A stretch of DNA of 60,326 nt from Billgrantia campisalis (GTDB lineage Bacteria; Pseudomonadota; Gammaproteobacteria; Pseudomonadales; Halomonadaceae), in assembly GCF_022341425.1 (NCBI RefSeq), contig NZ_JABFUC010000020.1:1-60326 (forward strand), in the 5' to 3' direction. Made by a program: the position numbers and the translations under genes. A model generated the notes under the pieces. It was given only the letters and a program-made list of their open reading frames with translations, was not told where the DNA came from and did not search any database. Shown here in pieces: positions 18,063 to 27,497 of the stretch. The stretch's first letter is position 1; the number at the start of each line of letters is the position of its first letter.

Positions 18063-20351
18063 TCAGGCGATGTGCCACCAGTCGGGCAGCCCGGCCCGTA
18101 CCTCGCGGCGCGCGAAGCGGTCGTCGAACAGCACCACCACACCGCGATCCTCGGGCCCGCGGATCACCCGACCGGCGGCCTGGACCACCTTGATCAGCCC
18201 CGGAATGCGGTAGGCATAGTCGTCGCCGCGGCCGTAGCGGGCCTCGAGCCTGGCCTTGAGGGCCTCGTTGAAGGGATCGAAGGGTGGCAGCCCCAGGGTG
18301 GCCACGAAGGCGCCGACCAGCCGCTCGCCGGGCAGGTCGATGCCCTCGGCGAAGGCCCCGCCGAGCACCGCGAAACCGATGCCCGACCCGCCCGGGGCGA
18401 ATCGCGCCAGGAAGGCCTCGCGCTCGGGCTCGCTCATGCCGCGTCGCTGGGCCCAGACCGGAATCGCCGGCTGGGCCTCGCGGAAGCGGGCGAGCACCGC
18501 CTCCAGGTAGGCGAAGCTGCTGAAGAAGGCCAGATAGTGCCCCGGGCGGCGACGGTACTGCTCGGCCAGGGCGGCGACGATGGGCTCCCGCGAGGCGTCG
18601 CGGTCGCGCAGCCGGGTGGAGATATCGTCGCGCACCCGCACCTCGAGCTGCTCGGCGGCGAAGGGCGAGGCGACCTGCTGCCAGGCCGTCTGGGCGGGCA
18701 GGCCCAGCAGGTCGCGGTGGTACTCCCCCGGGCTCAGGGTCGCCGAGAACAGCACCGCGCAGTGGGTCGCCGCGAAGCGCGGCGCCAGGAAATCCGCCGG
18801 CACCAGGTTACGCAGCCCCAGCACCGTGCGGCCGCGGCCGTGACGGGCGAGATCGCACAGCGAGTGGTCGCCAAAGGATTCCGCCAGCCGGGTAAAGGCC
18901 AGGGCCTCGAACAGCCACTCCTGGAGGGTCGCGTCCGCCCCGCCGGGATGTTCGGCCAGGTAGTCGATGACCGCGACGCTGGCCTGCTGCAGCGCGGCGA
19001 GGAGCCTGTCGGGCAGGCCCTCGAGCAGCCGGTAGTCGGCGTCCGGAGCATCGGCGAACGTCTCCCGCACCAGCCTCTGCCAGTGGCGCGCTACCCGCCC
19101 CAACGGCCGGGAGAGCGCCGGTGGCGCCCCGCGCCGCAGGCGATTGAGGCGCTGCTGGTCGAGCTCGGCGCTGTACATGCCGCGCCCCCGCGCCACCAGG
19201 TTGTGGGCCTCGTCCACCAGCAGGCCGCAGCGCCAGCCATCGGCCTGGGCCAGGCCGTGGAGCAGCGCCGTGGCATCGAACCAGTGGTTGACGTCGCCCA
19301 CGCTCAGGTCGCACCAGCGCGCCAGCTCCTGGCCCAGGTAGTAGGGGCAGACGTCATGGGCCAGGGCCACCTCGCGCAGCGCGGTGCGGTCGAGCCAGCC
19401 GCGTTCCACCGCCGCCAGACGCGCCGCCGGCAGCCGGTCGTAGAAGCCCGCCGCCAGCGGGCAGGCCTCGCCGTGGCACGCCCTGTCGGGGTACTCGCAG
19501 GCCTTGTCCCGGGCGACGAGCTCCAGCACCCGCAGCGGCAAACGCTCACCGGCGTTGCCGGCCGCAGGCCCCGCGCCGAGGGTCGCCAGAGCGTCCAGCG
19601 CCAGCCGCCGACCCGGGGTCTTCATGGTCAGGAAGGCGAGGCGATCGAGCCCATAGCGCGGCACCGCCGTGAGCAGGGGAAACAGGGTGCCGAGGGTCTT
19701 GCCGATGCCGGTGGGGGCCTGGGTCAGCAGGCAGCGCCCCGTGGCCGCCGCCTTGTAGACGCCCTCGGCGAGCTCGCGCTGCCCGGGACGAAACGCCGCA
19801 TGAGGAAAGGCGAGCCCCCGCAGGGCGGCGTCGCGGCGCCGGCGGTGGGCGGCCTCCTGCTCGGCCCAGGCCAGGAAGCGGCGGCACTGGGCGGCGAAGA
19901 ACGCCTGCAGCTCATCCGCCGAGGCGCGTTCGGTGAGGCGCGTCTCGCGCCCGTCGGCAATGTCCAGATAGACCAGCGCCAGCGTCACCGCTGCGAGTTT
20001 TCGCTCGGCGCACAGCAGCGCCCCGTAGACCCTCAGCTGGGCCCAGTGCAGGGCCCGCTGATTGGCCGGCATGCGTGCCAGGCTGCCACGGTAGGTCTTG
20101 ATCTCCTCGAGACAGTTGGCCGCCGGGTCATAGCCGTCGGCCCGGCCACTGACCACCAGGTCGCCGAAGGCCCCCGAGAGCGGCAGCTCGGCCAGGTAGT
20201 CCGGGGCACGCCGCTCGACCACCCGCGCATGGCCGGCGATGCCCTCCCGGGCGCTGGGCGACGGCGTGAAGCGATGATCGAGATCCCCCTGGCGCGCGGT
20301 GAAGTCGCACAGCGCCCGCACCGCCACCCGATAGCCCGCGACCTCAGCCAT
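18063..20351 (-). CDS. Cas4-like nuclease / XPD-DinG-type Fe-S helicase fusion
   Basis: 762-residue superfamily 2 DNA helicase. Residues about 55-120 carry a PD-(D/E)xK nuclease pattern: D72 in GRAD, E83-I-K85, and Q105-x3-Y109, as in Cas4/RecB-type nucleases. Then Walker A APTGIGKT near 212-219, four cysteines (285, 292, 297, 335, the last in VCPY) spaced like the XPD/DinG iron-sulfur cluster, DEAH at 380-383, and a C-terminal helicase domain with QAAGRVIR. Its ATG overlaps the stop of the upstream VRR-NUC gene by 8 bases, so the two are coupled. Probable role: 5'-3' unwinding and trimming in repair of crosslinks or replication blocks. Confidence 0.88.
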   Translation of the reverse strand: MAEVAGYRVAVRALCDFTARQGDLDHRFTPSPSAREGIAGHARVVERRAPDYLAELPLSGAFGDLVVSGRADGYDPAANCLEEIKTYRGSLARMPANQRALHWAQLRVYGALLCAERKLAAVTLALVYLDIADGRETRLTERASADELQAFFAAQCRRFLAWAEQEAAHRRRRDAALRGLAFPHAAFRPGQRELAEGVYKAAATGRCLLTQAPTGIGKTLGTLFPLLTAVPRYGLDRLAFLTMKTPGRRLALDALATLGAGPAAGNAGERLPLRVLELVARDKACEYPDRACHGEACPLAAGFYDRLPAARLAAVERGWLDRTALREVALAHDVCPYYLGQELARWCDLSVGDVNHWFDATALLHGLAQADGWRCGLLVDEAHNLVARGRGMYSAELDQQRLNRLRRGAPPALSRPLGRVARHWQRLVRETFADAPDADYRLLEGLPDRLLAALQQASVAVIDYLAEHPGGADATLQEWLFEALAFTRLAESFGDHSLCDLARHGRGRTVLGLRNLVPADFLAPRFAATHCAVLFSATLSPGEYHRDLLGLPAQTAWQQVASPFAAEQLEVRVRDDISTRLRDRDASREPIVAALAEQYRRRPGHYLAFFSSFAYLEAVLARFREAQPAIPVWAQRRGMSEPEREAFLARFAPGGSGIGFAVLGGAFAEGIDLPGERLVGAFVATLGLPPFDPFNEALKARLEARYGRGDDYAYRIPGLIKVVQAAGRVIRGPEDRGVVVLFDDRFARREVRAGLPDWWHIA

Positions 20352-22080
20352 CAGCGGTTCCCGGCGGTGTCCGCCAGCGCACATGGCAGACCGCCGCCGG
20401 CATCCCCTGGGCATGGAAGAAGGCCAGCCAGCGGCGCTGATTGTCCTGCAGGCGGTCGCCGGGGCCCTTGACCTCGATCAGCCGGTAGCGCGGCTCGCCC
20501 GGTGCTGCCTCGGGCAGAAACTGGATCAGGTCCGGCAGGCCGGCCCGGTTGGCCTTCAGATCGGCCAGCAGGCGTTCGCAGCAGGCGCGCAGGTGCTCGG
20601 CAGGCAGGCAGGCCAGGGCCTGGTCGAGCAGCGGCTCGTCGAGCCGCTCCCAGTGCACGAAGGGCGAGGCGATGCCGTGCTTCGCCCGCCAGGTGCCGCG
20701 GATCGCCTCGCGGTAGCGGCCGTCGTCGAGGCGCGCCAGGCAGGCCGCGAAGCGCTCCCGGCGGCGGGCCACGAAATCCTCCCGGTAGAGGTCCGCCGGC
20801 CCGGTATGAAAGGGGTGGAAGAAGGCGCCCGGCAACGGCGCAAACAGCGCCTCCCAGCAGAGCAGGCCGAAGAGCCCGGTGAACAGGGCGTTCTCCACAT
20901 AGGCCACCGGGGCCTCGTCACGATGCAGGTGCTCACATACTGCCCGCTCGACGCCGGGCGATACCGGCAGGCAGAGCTCGAAACGCTCCGGCGCCGACTC
21001 CGCTTCCCGTGGCAGCGGCGTCAGGCCCAGCCGGCGGCGCAGCCGCGGCCGCAGGCGTGCCAGCGCCTGGGCCTCCGCCTCTCCCGGCCCGGTCTCGGCC
21101 AGGGCTTCCGCCAGCGCATGGGCCTCGGCGTGCGCTCCCTGGCGCTCCAGCAGCCGCAGCCGGCGGATGCGCGCCGCCGCACCGCCGGCGGCCACCGGCC
21201 AGCCAGCCTCCCGGTAGAGCGTCAGGGCGAGCTCGACCTCCCCGGCCCGCTCGGCCTGGCGGCCCAGGGCCACGCCGAGCCGCTGGCGCCGGGCCACCAG
21301 CCAGGCGTTGTCCTCCGGCACCGCGGGCAGCGCATCGTTCAGCGCCGACGGGGACTCGCCGGCCTCGAGCCGCTCGCCCAGGCGGTGCAGGGCCAGATAG
21401 GCGTCGACCTCGCAGCGGCGCTGAAAGGCGCGGGAGTCGGCCGTAAAGGCGACCCGCTCGAAGCGCTGTACACCCAGCTCGGCGAGCACGAACTCGGCCC
21501 AGTCCTGGCGCAGGTTGCCGAAGAACATCAGTCGCAGCCGGTCGCAGGTCGCCATCACGGTCAGACGCACGATGCGCTCGCCCTCGGGGGCACCGGGCCA
21601 CCAGGCCGCGAGCCGCCGAGCATCGGGAAAGCGCGGCGCCAGGGCCTCGCGCAGGGCGGTCTTGGTGGCCCGGCCGAGGCCGGCAGCGGCAAGCTCGGCG
21701 GCGAACACCCGGCGCAGCTCGGCCAGGCGCAGCTGACGACACAGCTCGTCGAATGAGAGCTCCGGGTCGGGCTCGACAAAACCGGCCTCGACCAGGGGCG
21801 CCAGCGCCGCGGACGTAGCGCCGATCTCCGCACTGATCTCGGGATAGACGAGCCGTGAGGTGCGAAAGTGCTCGCCCTTGCGCATCACCATGCGCACCAG
21901 CAGCGCCTGGGCGGCCCGGGGCAAGGCCTCGAAGGTGGTGAGGAAACGCCGCTCCGCGTCGTCGAGCAGGTCGCCGTGGCGCTCGGCCACCCACCCCAGC
22001 ACGAACGCGAAGTTCGTCAGGTAGTAGAAGGGGTCCTCGAGCGAGGCGGTGGCAAACGCACCGGCGGGCACACTGTTCAT
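20344..22080 (-). CDS. FAN1-like VRR-NUC structure-specific nuclease
   Basis: 578 residues resembling bacterial FAN1. The C-terminal VRR-NUC domain holds the PD-(D/E)xK residues D517 (GLPD), E536 and K538 (IEVKGPGD) and Q548. The N-terminal part is helical, with a SAP-like and TPR-like arrangement. FAN1 enzymes cut 5' flaps and unhook interstrand crosslinks. It lies 32 bases after nmoA and overlaps the helicase gene. The start at 22080 (MNSVPAGAF) has only a close GGA as ribosome-binding site, so it is moderately certain. Confidence 0.87.
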   Translation of the reverse strand: MNSVPAGAFATASLEDPFYYLTNFAFVLGWVAERHGDLLDDAERRFLTTFEALPRAAQALLVRMVMRKGEHFRTSRLVYPEISAEIGATSAALAPLVEAGFVEPDPELSFDELCRQLRLAELRRVFAAELAAAGLGRATKTALREALAPRFPDARRLAAWWPGAPEGERIVRLTVMATCDRLRLMFFGNLRQDWAEFVLAELGVQRFERVAFTADSRAFQRRCEVDAYLALHRLGERLEAGESPSALNDALPAVPEDNAWLVARRQRLGVALGRQAERAGEVELALTLYREAGWPVAAGGAAARIRRLRLLERQGAHAEAHALAEALAETGPGEAEAQALARLRPRLRRRLGLTPLPREAESAPERFELCLPVSPGVERAVCEHLHRDEAPVAYVENALFTGLFGLLCWEALFAPLPGAFFHPFHTGPADLYREDFVARRRERFAACLARLDDGRYREAIRGTWRAKHGIASPFVHWERLDEPLLDQALACLPAEHLRACCERLLADLKANRAGLPDLIQFLPEAAPGEPRYRLIEVKGPGDRLQDNQRRWLAFFHAQGMPAAVCHVRWRTPPGTADG

Positions 22081-22112
22081 GCATCCATGGTATCAGGCAC
22101 GCCCGCGGACCG

Positions 22113-23156
22113 TCAGCGACCCAGCCCGCCGGCCAGCTCGGCGAGCACCTCGGCGGCGGGCACCTCACGGCAGCCGCTGGCGTTCTGCCCCGCCCACAGC
22201 GGCGAGAAGTCGCCGCTGCCCCTGGCCTCGGCGGCGGCGCGCAGCGGGCCAATGGCGGCGGTGGCCAGCGGGAAGTCGGGGGCCTGGGCGCTGATGGGGC
22301 CGAGCTCACGCATCAGCCGGGTGACGATGCCGCGCGCCGGGCGGCCGCTGTAGAGGTTTGTCAGGGCGGTGTGGCGGGCCGCCTCGCTCATCAGCGCCCG
22401 ACGATGGATCGCCGAGGTGGTGGCTTCCGGGCAGCACAGAAAGGCGGTTCCCACCTGCACGGCGTCGGCGCCAAGCGCCAGCGCCGCGGCCACCCCGCGG
22501 GCATTGGCGATGCCCCCGGCGGCGATCACCGGCAGCCCCACCGCCGCCTTGATCTGGGGCAGCAGCGCCAGGGTGCCGACCTGGGTGGAGAGCTCCTCGC
22601 TCAGGAACATGCCGCGGTGGCCGCCGGCCTCCAGCCCCTGGGCAATCACCGCATCGGCGCCATGGGCCTCGAGCCAGCGCGCCTCCTCCACCGTGGTCGC
22701 CGAGGAGAGCACCATCGCCCCCCAGGCCTTGACCCGCTCGAGCAGCGCCGGGGCCGGCAGGCCGAAGTGAAAGCTCACCACCTCGGGGCGCACTGCCTCG
22801 AGCACCTCGCAGGCCTCGCTGTCGAAGGGGCGCCGACCGGCACCGGCCGGCACCGCTTCGATATCCAGCCCGAACTCGGCGTAGTAGGGCGAGAGCGCCT
22901 GATGCCAGTGGGCCTGACGCACGGCATCGGGCTCGGGGGGCGTGTGGCAGAAGAAGTTGACGTTGATCGGCCTGGCGGTGCGGTCGCGAATCACAGCGAG
23001 CTCGGCGGCCAGGGCCTCGGGGCTGAGCATGGCGCCAGGCAGCGCGCCCAGCCCCCCGGCCTCGGAGACCGCCACGGCAAGGTCCGCCCCCTGGGCGCCC
23101 GCCATGGGGGCCTGGAAGATGGGCAGGTCGATACCCAACTGACGCGTCAGCTTCAT
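22113..23156 (-). CDS. Nitronate monooxygenase family protein
   Basis: 347-residue FMN-dependent TIM-barrel enzyme of the NMO/2-nitropropane dioxygenase family, which oxidises nitronates such as propionate 3-nitronate. Typical segments: PIFQAPMAG at the N-terminus, QGLEAGGHRG with the catalytic His, and AAGGIAN and GADAVQVGTAFL for FMN phosphate binding. AGGAGAG precedes the ATG. It sits in a same-strand run between the aspartic protease and the FAN1-like gene. Some family members have other substrates, so the exact reaction is not certain. Confidence 0.9.
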   Translation of the reverse strand: MKLTRQLGIDLPIFQAPMAGAQGADLAVAVSEAGGLGALPGAMLSPEALAAELAVIRDRTARPINVNFFCHTPPEPDAVRQAHWHQALSPYYAEFGLDIEAVPAGAGRRPFDSEACEVLEAVRPEVVSFHFGLPAPALLERVKAWGAMVLSSATTVEEARWLEAHGADAVIAQGLEAGGHRGMFLSEELSTQVGTLALLPQIKAAVGLPVIAAGGIANARGVAAALALGADAVQVGTAFLCCPEATTSAIHRRALMSEAARHTALTNLYSGRPARGIVTRLMRELGPISAQAPDFPLATAAIGPLRAAAEARGSGDFSPLWAGQNASGCREVPAAEVLAELAGGLGR

Positions 23157-23231
23157 GTCACTCTCCTGAATCGGATGAATCGGGGCGCGACTCGCGGCGA
23201 CCGCGAGAGGAGTCGTCCATGGGCGCCTCTG

Positions 23232-23759
23232 TCAACGGGTCTCGGCGGGGCGCAGCACCATGCGGGCGTCGCGAATCTCGATATCGAAACGGTTGAGAAA
23301 GCTCATGCCCATCAGCGCCACGTCGCCCTCCAGGCCGGGGCTGATCGAGCCGCGCACGTCCTTGGCCGCGAAGCCACCGAGGCTGACCTCGTCGAGGCGG
23401 GTCAGGTCGCCGCGCACCCGTCCGTTGGCGGTATTGAACCAGGCCGACCCGGTGCGCTCCAGGCCCAGCCGCTCGGCCAGCGCGCTGGGGACGGCCACAT
23501 AGGTAGCCCCGGTATCGAGCAGAAACTCCACCGGCTCGCCGTTGATGCGCCCGGTGGCCATGAAGTGCCCCGAGCGGCTGCGCTCCAGGACGATCGATTC
23601 GCTCTCGCCGCCCACGGCGTTGACCAGGTGGGCATTGGGGTTGCGCTGGTCGTCGAGAAACCCGTGGAACCACCAGGAGCCGGCCGCGATGAACAGCAGC
23701 CAGAACAGCAGCATCATGCCGAGCCCGGTTCGCCGCACCGCCCTGTCGTCATCGCTCAT
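23232..23759 (-). CDS. Membrane-anchored retropepsin-like aspartic protease (TIGR02281 type)
   Basis: 175 residues with one N-terminal transmembrane helix (about 12-30) and a periplasmic clan AA aspartic protease domain with the active-site motif LLDTGATYVAVP (D82). These proteins act as dimers with one Asp each; substrates in bacteria are unknown. Start: ATG 23759 (MSDDDRAVRR), preceded by GGAGGG. The longer frame to 23867 crosses a palindromic site. Followed 75 bases later by nmoA. Confidence 0.87.
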   Translation of the reverse strand: MSDDDRAVRRTGLGMMLLFWLLFIAAGSWWFHGFLDDQRNPNAHLVNAVGGESESIVLERSRSGHFMATGRINGEPVEFLLDTGATYVAVPSALAERLGLERTGSAWFNTANGRVRGDLTRLDEVSLGGFAAKDVRGSISPGLEGDVALMGMSFLNRFDIEIRDARMVLRPAETR

Positions 23760-23788
23760 GAAGCCCTCCCACCGCCATGGCATTGCCA

Positions 23789-23805
23789 AATGCTGATTCA
23801 GCATT
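23789..23805. promoter_or_regulatory. 17-bp palindrome upstream of aspartic protease gene
   Basis: Perfect palindrome AATGCTGA-T-TCAGCATT about 30 bases before the protease ATG. Its size and symmetry suit a dimeric repressor. The rest of the 23760-23986 gap shows no gene. The cognate regulator is not in the window. Confidence 0.45.
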
Positions 23806-23986
23806 AACACATATTCGCGCCCTTTCTGTACTAAAGGCCGTCTGCTAGCACCACCAACCACCCTCACGTCGACAATAACAAGGATAGCCTCATGCGTGAC
23901 AAGAGCCTACGTTCGACCTCTCATGGACTGCATCATTTCCTGCCGAGCGGCGGGACAGCCGCCCTGGGGGGCTCACCGGACCCGCC

Positions 23987-25375
23987 TTACTGTTCGGCAC
24001 CCCGTGCGATTGCACTGCGCGCCGCCCGATCCCGGCGCTCCCAGTCGTCGGCCGCCTGCTGGCCGCGGGCCTGGTTAACGAACAGGCAGATCACAATAGC
24101 GACGATGAACAGCGCCGCGCAGAGCAGGATCGAGGCCTGCAGCCCCACCACCGACTGCAGCAGCCCCAGGCCGATGATGCCGAACACCCCGGCGAGCTTG
24201 TTGGCCAGCCCCCAGAAGCCGAAGAACTCGGCGGCCTTGCGGGTCGGCGAGAAGAGCCCCACCAGGGCGCGGCTGGCCGACTGGCTGGAGCCCAGCGACA
24301 GCCCCGCCAGGCAGCCCACGAACAGGAACAGGTGCTGGGCCTCCCAGTCCAGGCCCAGGCGGGCATTGAGCCACTCGGTCACCTGCGGAGTGCCCCAGAT
24401 GGCCAGGATCGCCGCCACCCAAAGGGTCAGCGTCAAGAGGTAGGTGACCTTGGTGCCGATACGATCCTGGAGGAAGCCGAAACCCAGGGCGCCAGCCGCC
24501 GCGGTGATCTGCACGATGATAAACATGATGTTGCGGATCGACTCGTCCCAGCCGATCACCTGGGCGCCGTAGATGAAGGCGAAGGCGATGATGATGTAGA
24601 TCCCGGCCATGGAGAACAGCAGCGAGACCAGGAAGATACCCAGGTCGCGGAAACGGCGCAGCTCGTGCAGCGTGGTGGCGATCCGCTCCCAGGCGATGCG
24701 GTGGTAGGGCTTGCCGGGGGGCTGGGGGGTGCCGCGCTCCCTGACCCACAGGAAGGTGGGAATGGCGGTGACCAGGAAGAAGGCAGCGGCGAAGGGGCCC
24801 ACCCAGCGGATGCGCTCGAAGTTCTCGGCAGTGGCCTCGCCGAGCACCAGCAGCGTGAAGCCGGCGGCGAAGAGCCCGCCCACGTAGCCCAGCGCCCAGC
24901 CGAAGCCGGAGATCTTGCCCATGTCCTCGGGCGGCCCCAGGTCGGGCAGGAAGGCGGCGATAAAGGACTCGCCCAGGGAGTAGGCATAGTTGGACACCAC
25001 GATCAGCAGCAGGCCCAGCACCACGTAGCCCGGCGCCACGAAGTAGAGCATGGCGGTGGTGGCCACGGTGGCCAGGTAGCTGGCGAACAGGAAGCGCTTC
25101 TTGGACGCCTGGTAATCCATCACCGCCCCGTAGAGCGGCGCGGTCAGCACCACCAGCAGATAGCTCACCGCCAGCGCCAGGCTCCACAGCAGGTTGGCCA
25201 GCCGGTAGCCGTCGTCGCGGTCGCCGACGATCACCGTGGTGAACAGCTCGCCGAACACCACGGTGATGATCAGCAGGGTGTAGGCCTGGTTGGCGAAGTC
25301 GAACATCGCCCAGCCGACGATCTCCTTCTTGGAGGCTCGCTGCCGGCGCGGTGCGGCGTCGGTCATCACGCTCAT
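23987..25375 (-). CDS. MFS transporter, Atg22/UMF1 type
   Basis: 462-residue transporter with about 12 hydrophobic helices. The N-terminal WAMFDFANQAYT segment is characteristic of the UMF1/Atg22 family, whose yeast member exports amino acids from the vacuole. AGGGA precedes the ATG at 25375. It begins 75 bases after the CocE/NonD hydrolase gene on the same strand, so it may move the product or substrate of the ATP-grasp/hydrolase pair. Substrate not known from sequence. Confidence 0.88.
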   Translation of the reverse strand: MSVMTDAAPRRQRASKKEIVGWAMFDFANQAYTLLIITVVFGELFTTVIVGDRDDGYRLANLLWSLALAVSYLLVVLTAPLYGAVMDYQASKKRFLFASYLATVATTAMLYFVAPGYVVLGLLLIVVSNYAYSLGESFIAAFLPDLGPPEDMGKISGFGWALGYVGGLFAAGFTLLVLGEATAENFERIRWVGPFAAAFFLVTAIPTFLWVRERGTPQPPGKPYHRIAWERIATTLHELRRFRDLGIFLVSLLFSMAGIYIIIAFAFIYGAQVIGWDESIRNIMFIIVQITAAAGALGFGFLQDRIGTKVTYLLTLTLWVAAILAIWGTPQVTEWLNARLGLDWEAQHLFLFVGCLAGLSLGSSQSASRALVGLFSPTRKAAEFFGFWGLANKLAGVFGIIGLGLLQSVVGLQASILLCAALFIVAIVICLFVNQARGQQAADDWERRDRAARSAIARGAEQ

Positions 25376-25450
25376 GGACGCATCCCTGTGGTCGTCAGAA
25401 AGGCCAGACTAGCAGGTCCGCTTCGCACGAGACCATCGCCGAGCCCCCGT

Positions 25451-27487
25451 TCAGACCAAGTCGCGGGGAATCGTCTCGTCCCAGGTGCGGGCGAAGACCC
25501 GGGTCTCGCCCTCCCAGGCATCCAGGGTGGCGCGGATCCGGAACGTCTCGGCGTCGCTTGTCATCAACGTGCGGGTCAGGGTGTGAACCGTCCAGTCGCC
25601 GCGCTGGAAGGTGCGCTGCCACTCCGTCCAGCCGCTGACGCTGTCGTAGCTGCCGTAGGCGTAACAGTAACGCTCGGTGACCCTGGCGGCGATCTCCAGG
25701 TCGATATCGTCGAGCCGGTAGCGCCCCTCGTCGTGGACCACCTCGAGGGTGGTCTGGTCATTGGCCAGGTCGCGGATCACCCGCCAGGTCTCCTGGGTGG
25801 GCTGGATCAGCGTCTTGGCCAGCGGCGGCGCCCCCTCCGGTTCGCCGAAGACCGGCAGCGCCGCCTCTTCGGCAGGGCGCGGCGCCCGGGTGGGCAAGAT
25901 CAGCCGGCTGCTGCCGGGATAGACGGTGAGTCGCACCGGCTGCGGCGCCGGCCAGGCCAGCGGCCAGTAGCTGGTGGAGAGCGCCAGGCGAATGGCGTGA
26001 CCGGCCGGAAACTGCTGGGCGATGTGCTTGAGGCTGATCCGCACCCGATAGCGCTGGCCCGGCTCAAGGGGCTGGGGAAACTCGTCGCTGTCGCGGTGGG
26101 TGAGATTGAGTAGCCCGTAGGAGACCCGCGTGGCCTTGTCGTCGGTGGCGATATCGGAGAGGCGCAGCGCGACCATGGCCACCGGCTGGTCGGCGGAAAG
26201 CTCGAGTTCGACCTCGGGCGCGCCGCAGATCTCCAGCGGTGCCTCAAGGCGTGGGGTCTGGAAGATCAGCGACCCGCCGTCCTCGTCGCGCTGGTCATGG
26301 GGCAGGTCGGGCGGGGCGTTGTAGGAGCACCACTTGCCGGCATAGAGCCCCACTGAGAGGGGCGAACGGATATCCAGGCAGGCCGACTCATCGCCGTCGC
26401 CTTCGCCGTCGCCTTCGGGGAGCAGGTCGTGGCCCACGGTGAGCCGGAACGAGGCTGGCAGGATATTCGCCGAGGGCCAGACGGGCTCGGCCACCCAGCG
26501 ACCGGGGCGCGCGTCGTAGCGCGCCGAGGGCGGTACCGACTCCTGCATCCAGACGCGCAGCATCGGCTCGTCCATGATCCCGGTCTCTTCGTCCTTGAGC
26601 CACTGGTCCCACCAGCGCAGCGACTCCTGGAGAAAGCCGATGGCCGGCCCCGGCACCCCCAGATGGGGATACTTGTGGGCCCAGGGCCCCACCAGGCCCT
26701 TGCGCGGGACATCGATGCCCGCCAGCAGCCGGAACACCGCGTTGCAGTAGCCGTCGGCCCAGCCACTGATGGCGTAGACCGGGCACTGGATGCGCGAATA
26801 GTCTTCGCACACCGAGCCGTGCTTCCAGTAGTCGTCGCGACGCTGGTGGCGCAGCCAGGTAGCGAGCCACAGGCCGCTGCCGTCGAGGCGTTCGAGCCAC
26901 ATCTCGCGCCAGCGCTCCCCCACCAGCTCGGGGTCCGGCGGGCAGGCGTTGCCGTCGAACATGGTCGAGGCCCAGGAGAGGTTGTCGGCCAGCAGGCAGC
27001 CGCCCATGTGGTGGATGTCGTCGGCGTAGCGGTCGTCGGTGAAGCACAGGGCGATCACCGCCTTGAGCTGGGGCGGCTGCAGGGCGGCGATCTGCAGGCC
27101 ATTGAAGCCGCCCCAGGAGATGCCCACCATGCCCACCTCGCCGGTGCACCAGGGCTGCGCCTCGAGCCAGGCGAGGATCGCCAGGGCGTCATCGAGCTCC
27201 TGGGGCAGGTACTCGTCGGTGAGCACGCCATCGGACTCGCCGGTGCCCCGGATGTCGACCCGCACCCCGGCGTAGCCGTGGCCGGCCCAGTAAGGGTGCA
27301 TCTGAACGTCGCGCTCGGCGGTCAGGTCACGCTTGCGATAGGGCAGGTATTCGAGAATCGCCGGCACCGGATGCAGCTCGGCGTCCACCGGCCGCCAGAT
27401 ACGCGCCGCCAGGCGGGTGCCATCGGGCAGGGGAATCCAGGTCTCCTCCTCCATGACCCGCCGTGGAAACCGCTCGATGATGCGCAT
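25451..27487 (-). CDS. CocE/NonD family serine hydrolase
   Basis: 678 residues. The alpha/beta-hydrolase core carries the nucleophile motif GISWGGFNG (S124), followed by a helical cap and a C-terminal jelly-roll domain of the X-Pro dipeptidyl-peptidase type (about 390-670). Such enzymes cut acyl or amide bonds (cocaine esterase, glutaryl acylase, Xaa-Pro peptidase). No signal peptide, so cytosolic. Start ATG 27487 (MRIIERFPRR) with GGAGAG; only 10 bases separate it from the ATP-grasp gene stop, so the two are co-transcribed. Substrate unknown. Confidence 0.9.
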   Translation of the reverse strand: MRIIERFPRRVMEEETWIPLPDGTRLAARIWRPVDAELHPVPAILEYLPYRKRDLTAERDVQMHPYWAGHGYAGVRVDIRGTGESDGVLTDEYLPQELDDALAILAWLEAQPWCTGEVGMVGISWGGFNGLQIAALQPPQLKAVIALCFTDDRYADDIHHMGGCLLADNLSWASTMFDGNACPPDPELVGERWREMWLERLDGSGLWLATWLRHQRRDDYWKHGSVCEDYSRIQCPVYAISGWADGYCNAVFRLLAGIDVPRKGLVGPWAHKYPHLGVPGPAIGFLQESLRWWDQWLKDEETGIMDEPMLRVWMQESVPPSARYDARPGRWVAEPVWPSANILPASFRLTVGHDLLPEGDGEGDGDESACLDIRSPLSVGLYAGKWCSYNAPPDLPHDQRDEDGGSLIFQTPRLEAPLEICGAPEVELELSADQPVAMVALRLSDIATDDKATRVSYGLLNLTHRDSDEFPQPLEPGQRYRVRISLKHIAQQFPAGHAIRLALSTSYWPLAWPAPQPVRLTVYPGSSRLILPTRAPRPAEEAALPVFGEPEGAPPLAKTLIQPTQETWRVIRDLANDQTTLEVVHDEGRYRLDDIDLEIAARVTERYCYAYGSYDSVSGWTEWQRTFQRGDWTVHTLTRTLMTSDAETFRIRATLDAWEGETRVFARTWDETIPRDLV

Positions 27488-27497
27488 GCCGCTCTCC

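Noticed and set aside
16214..18142. 642-codon minus-strand frame opposite the KefB-like gene
   Set aside because: Gln/His-rich antisense frame; the plus strand has a complete antiporter with RCK domain.
18063..23759. Defence-island interpretation of the nuclease/helicase genes
   Set aside because: Neighbours are housekeeping or metabolic, composition is uniform, and no integrase, toxin or restriction gene is present; DNA repair is the simpler reading.
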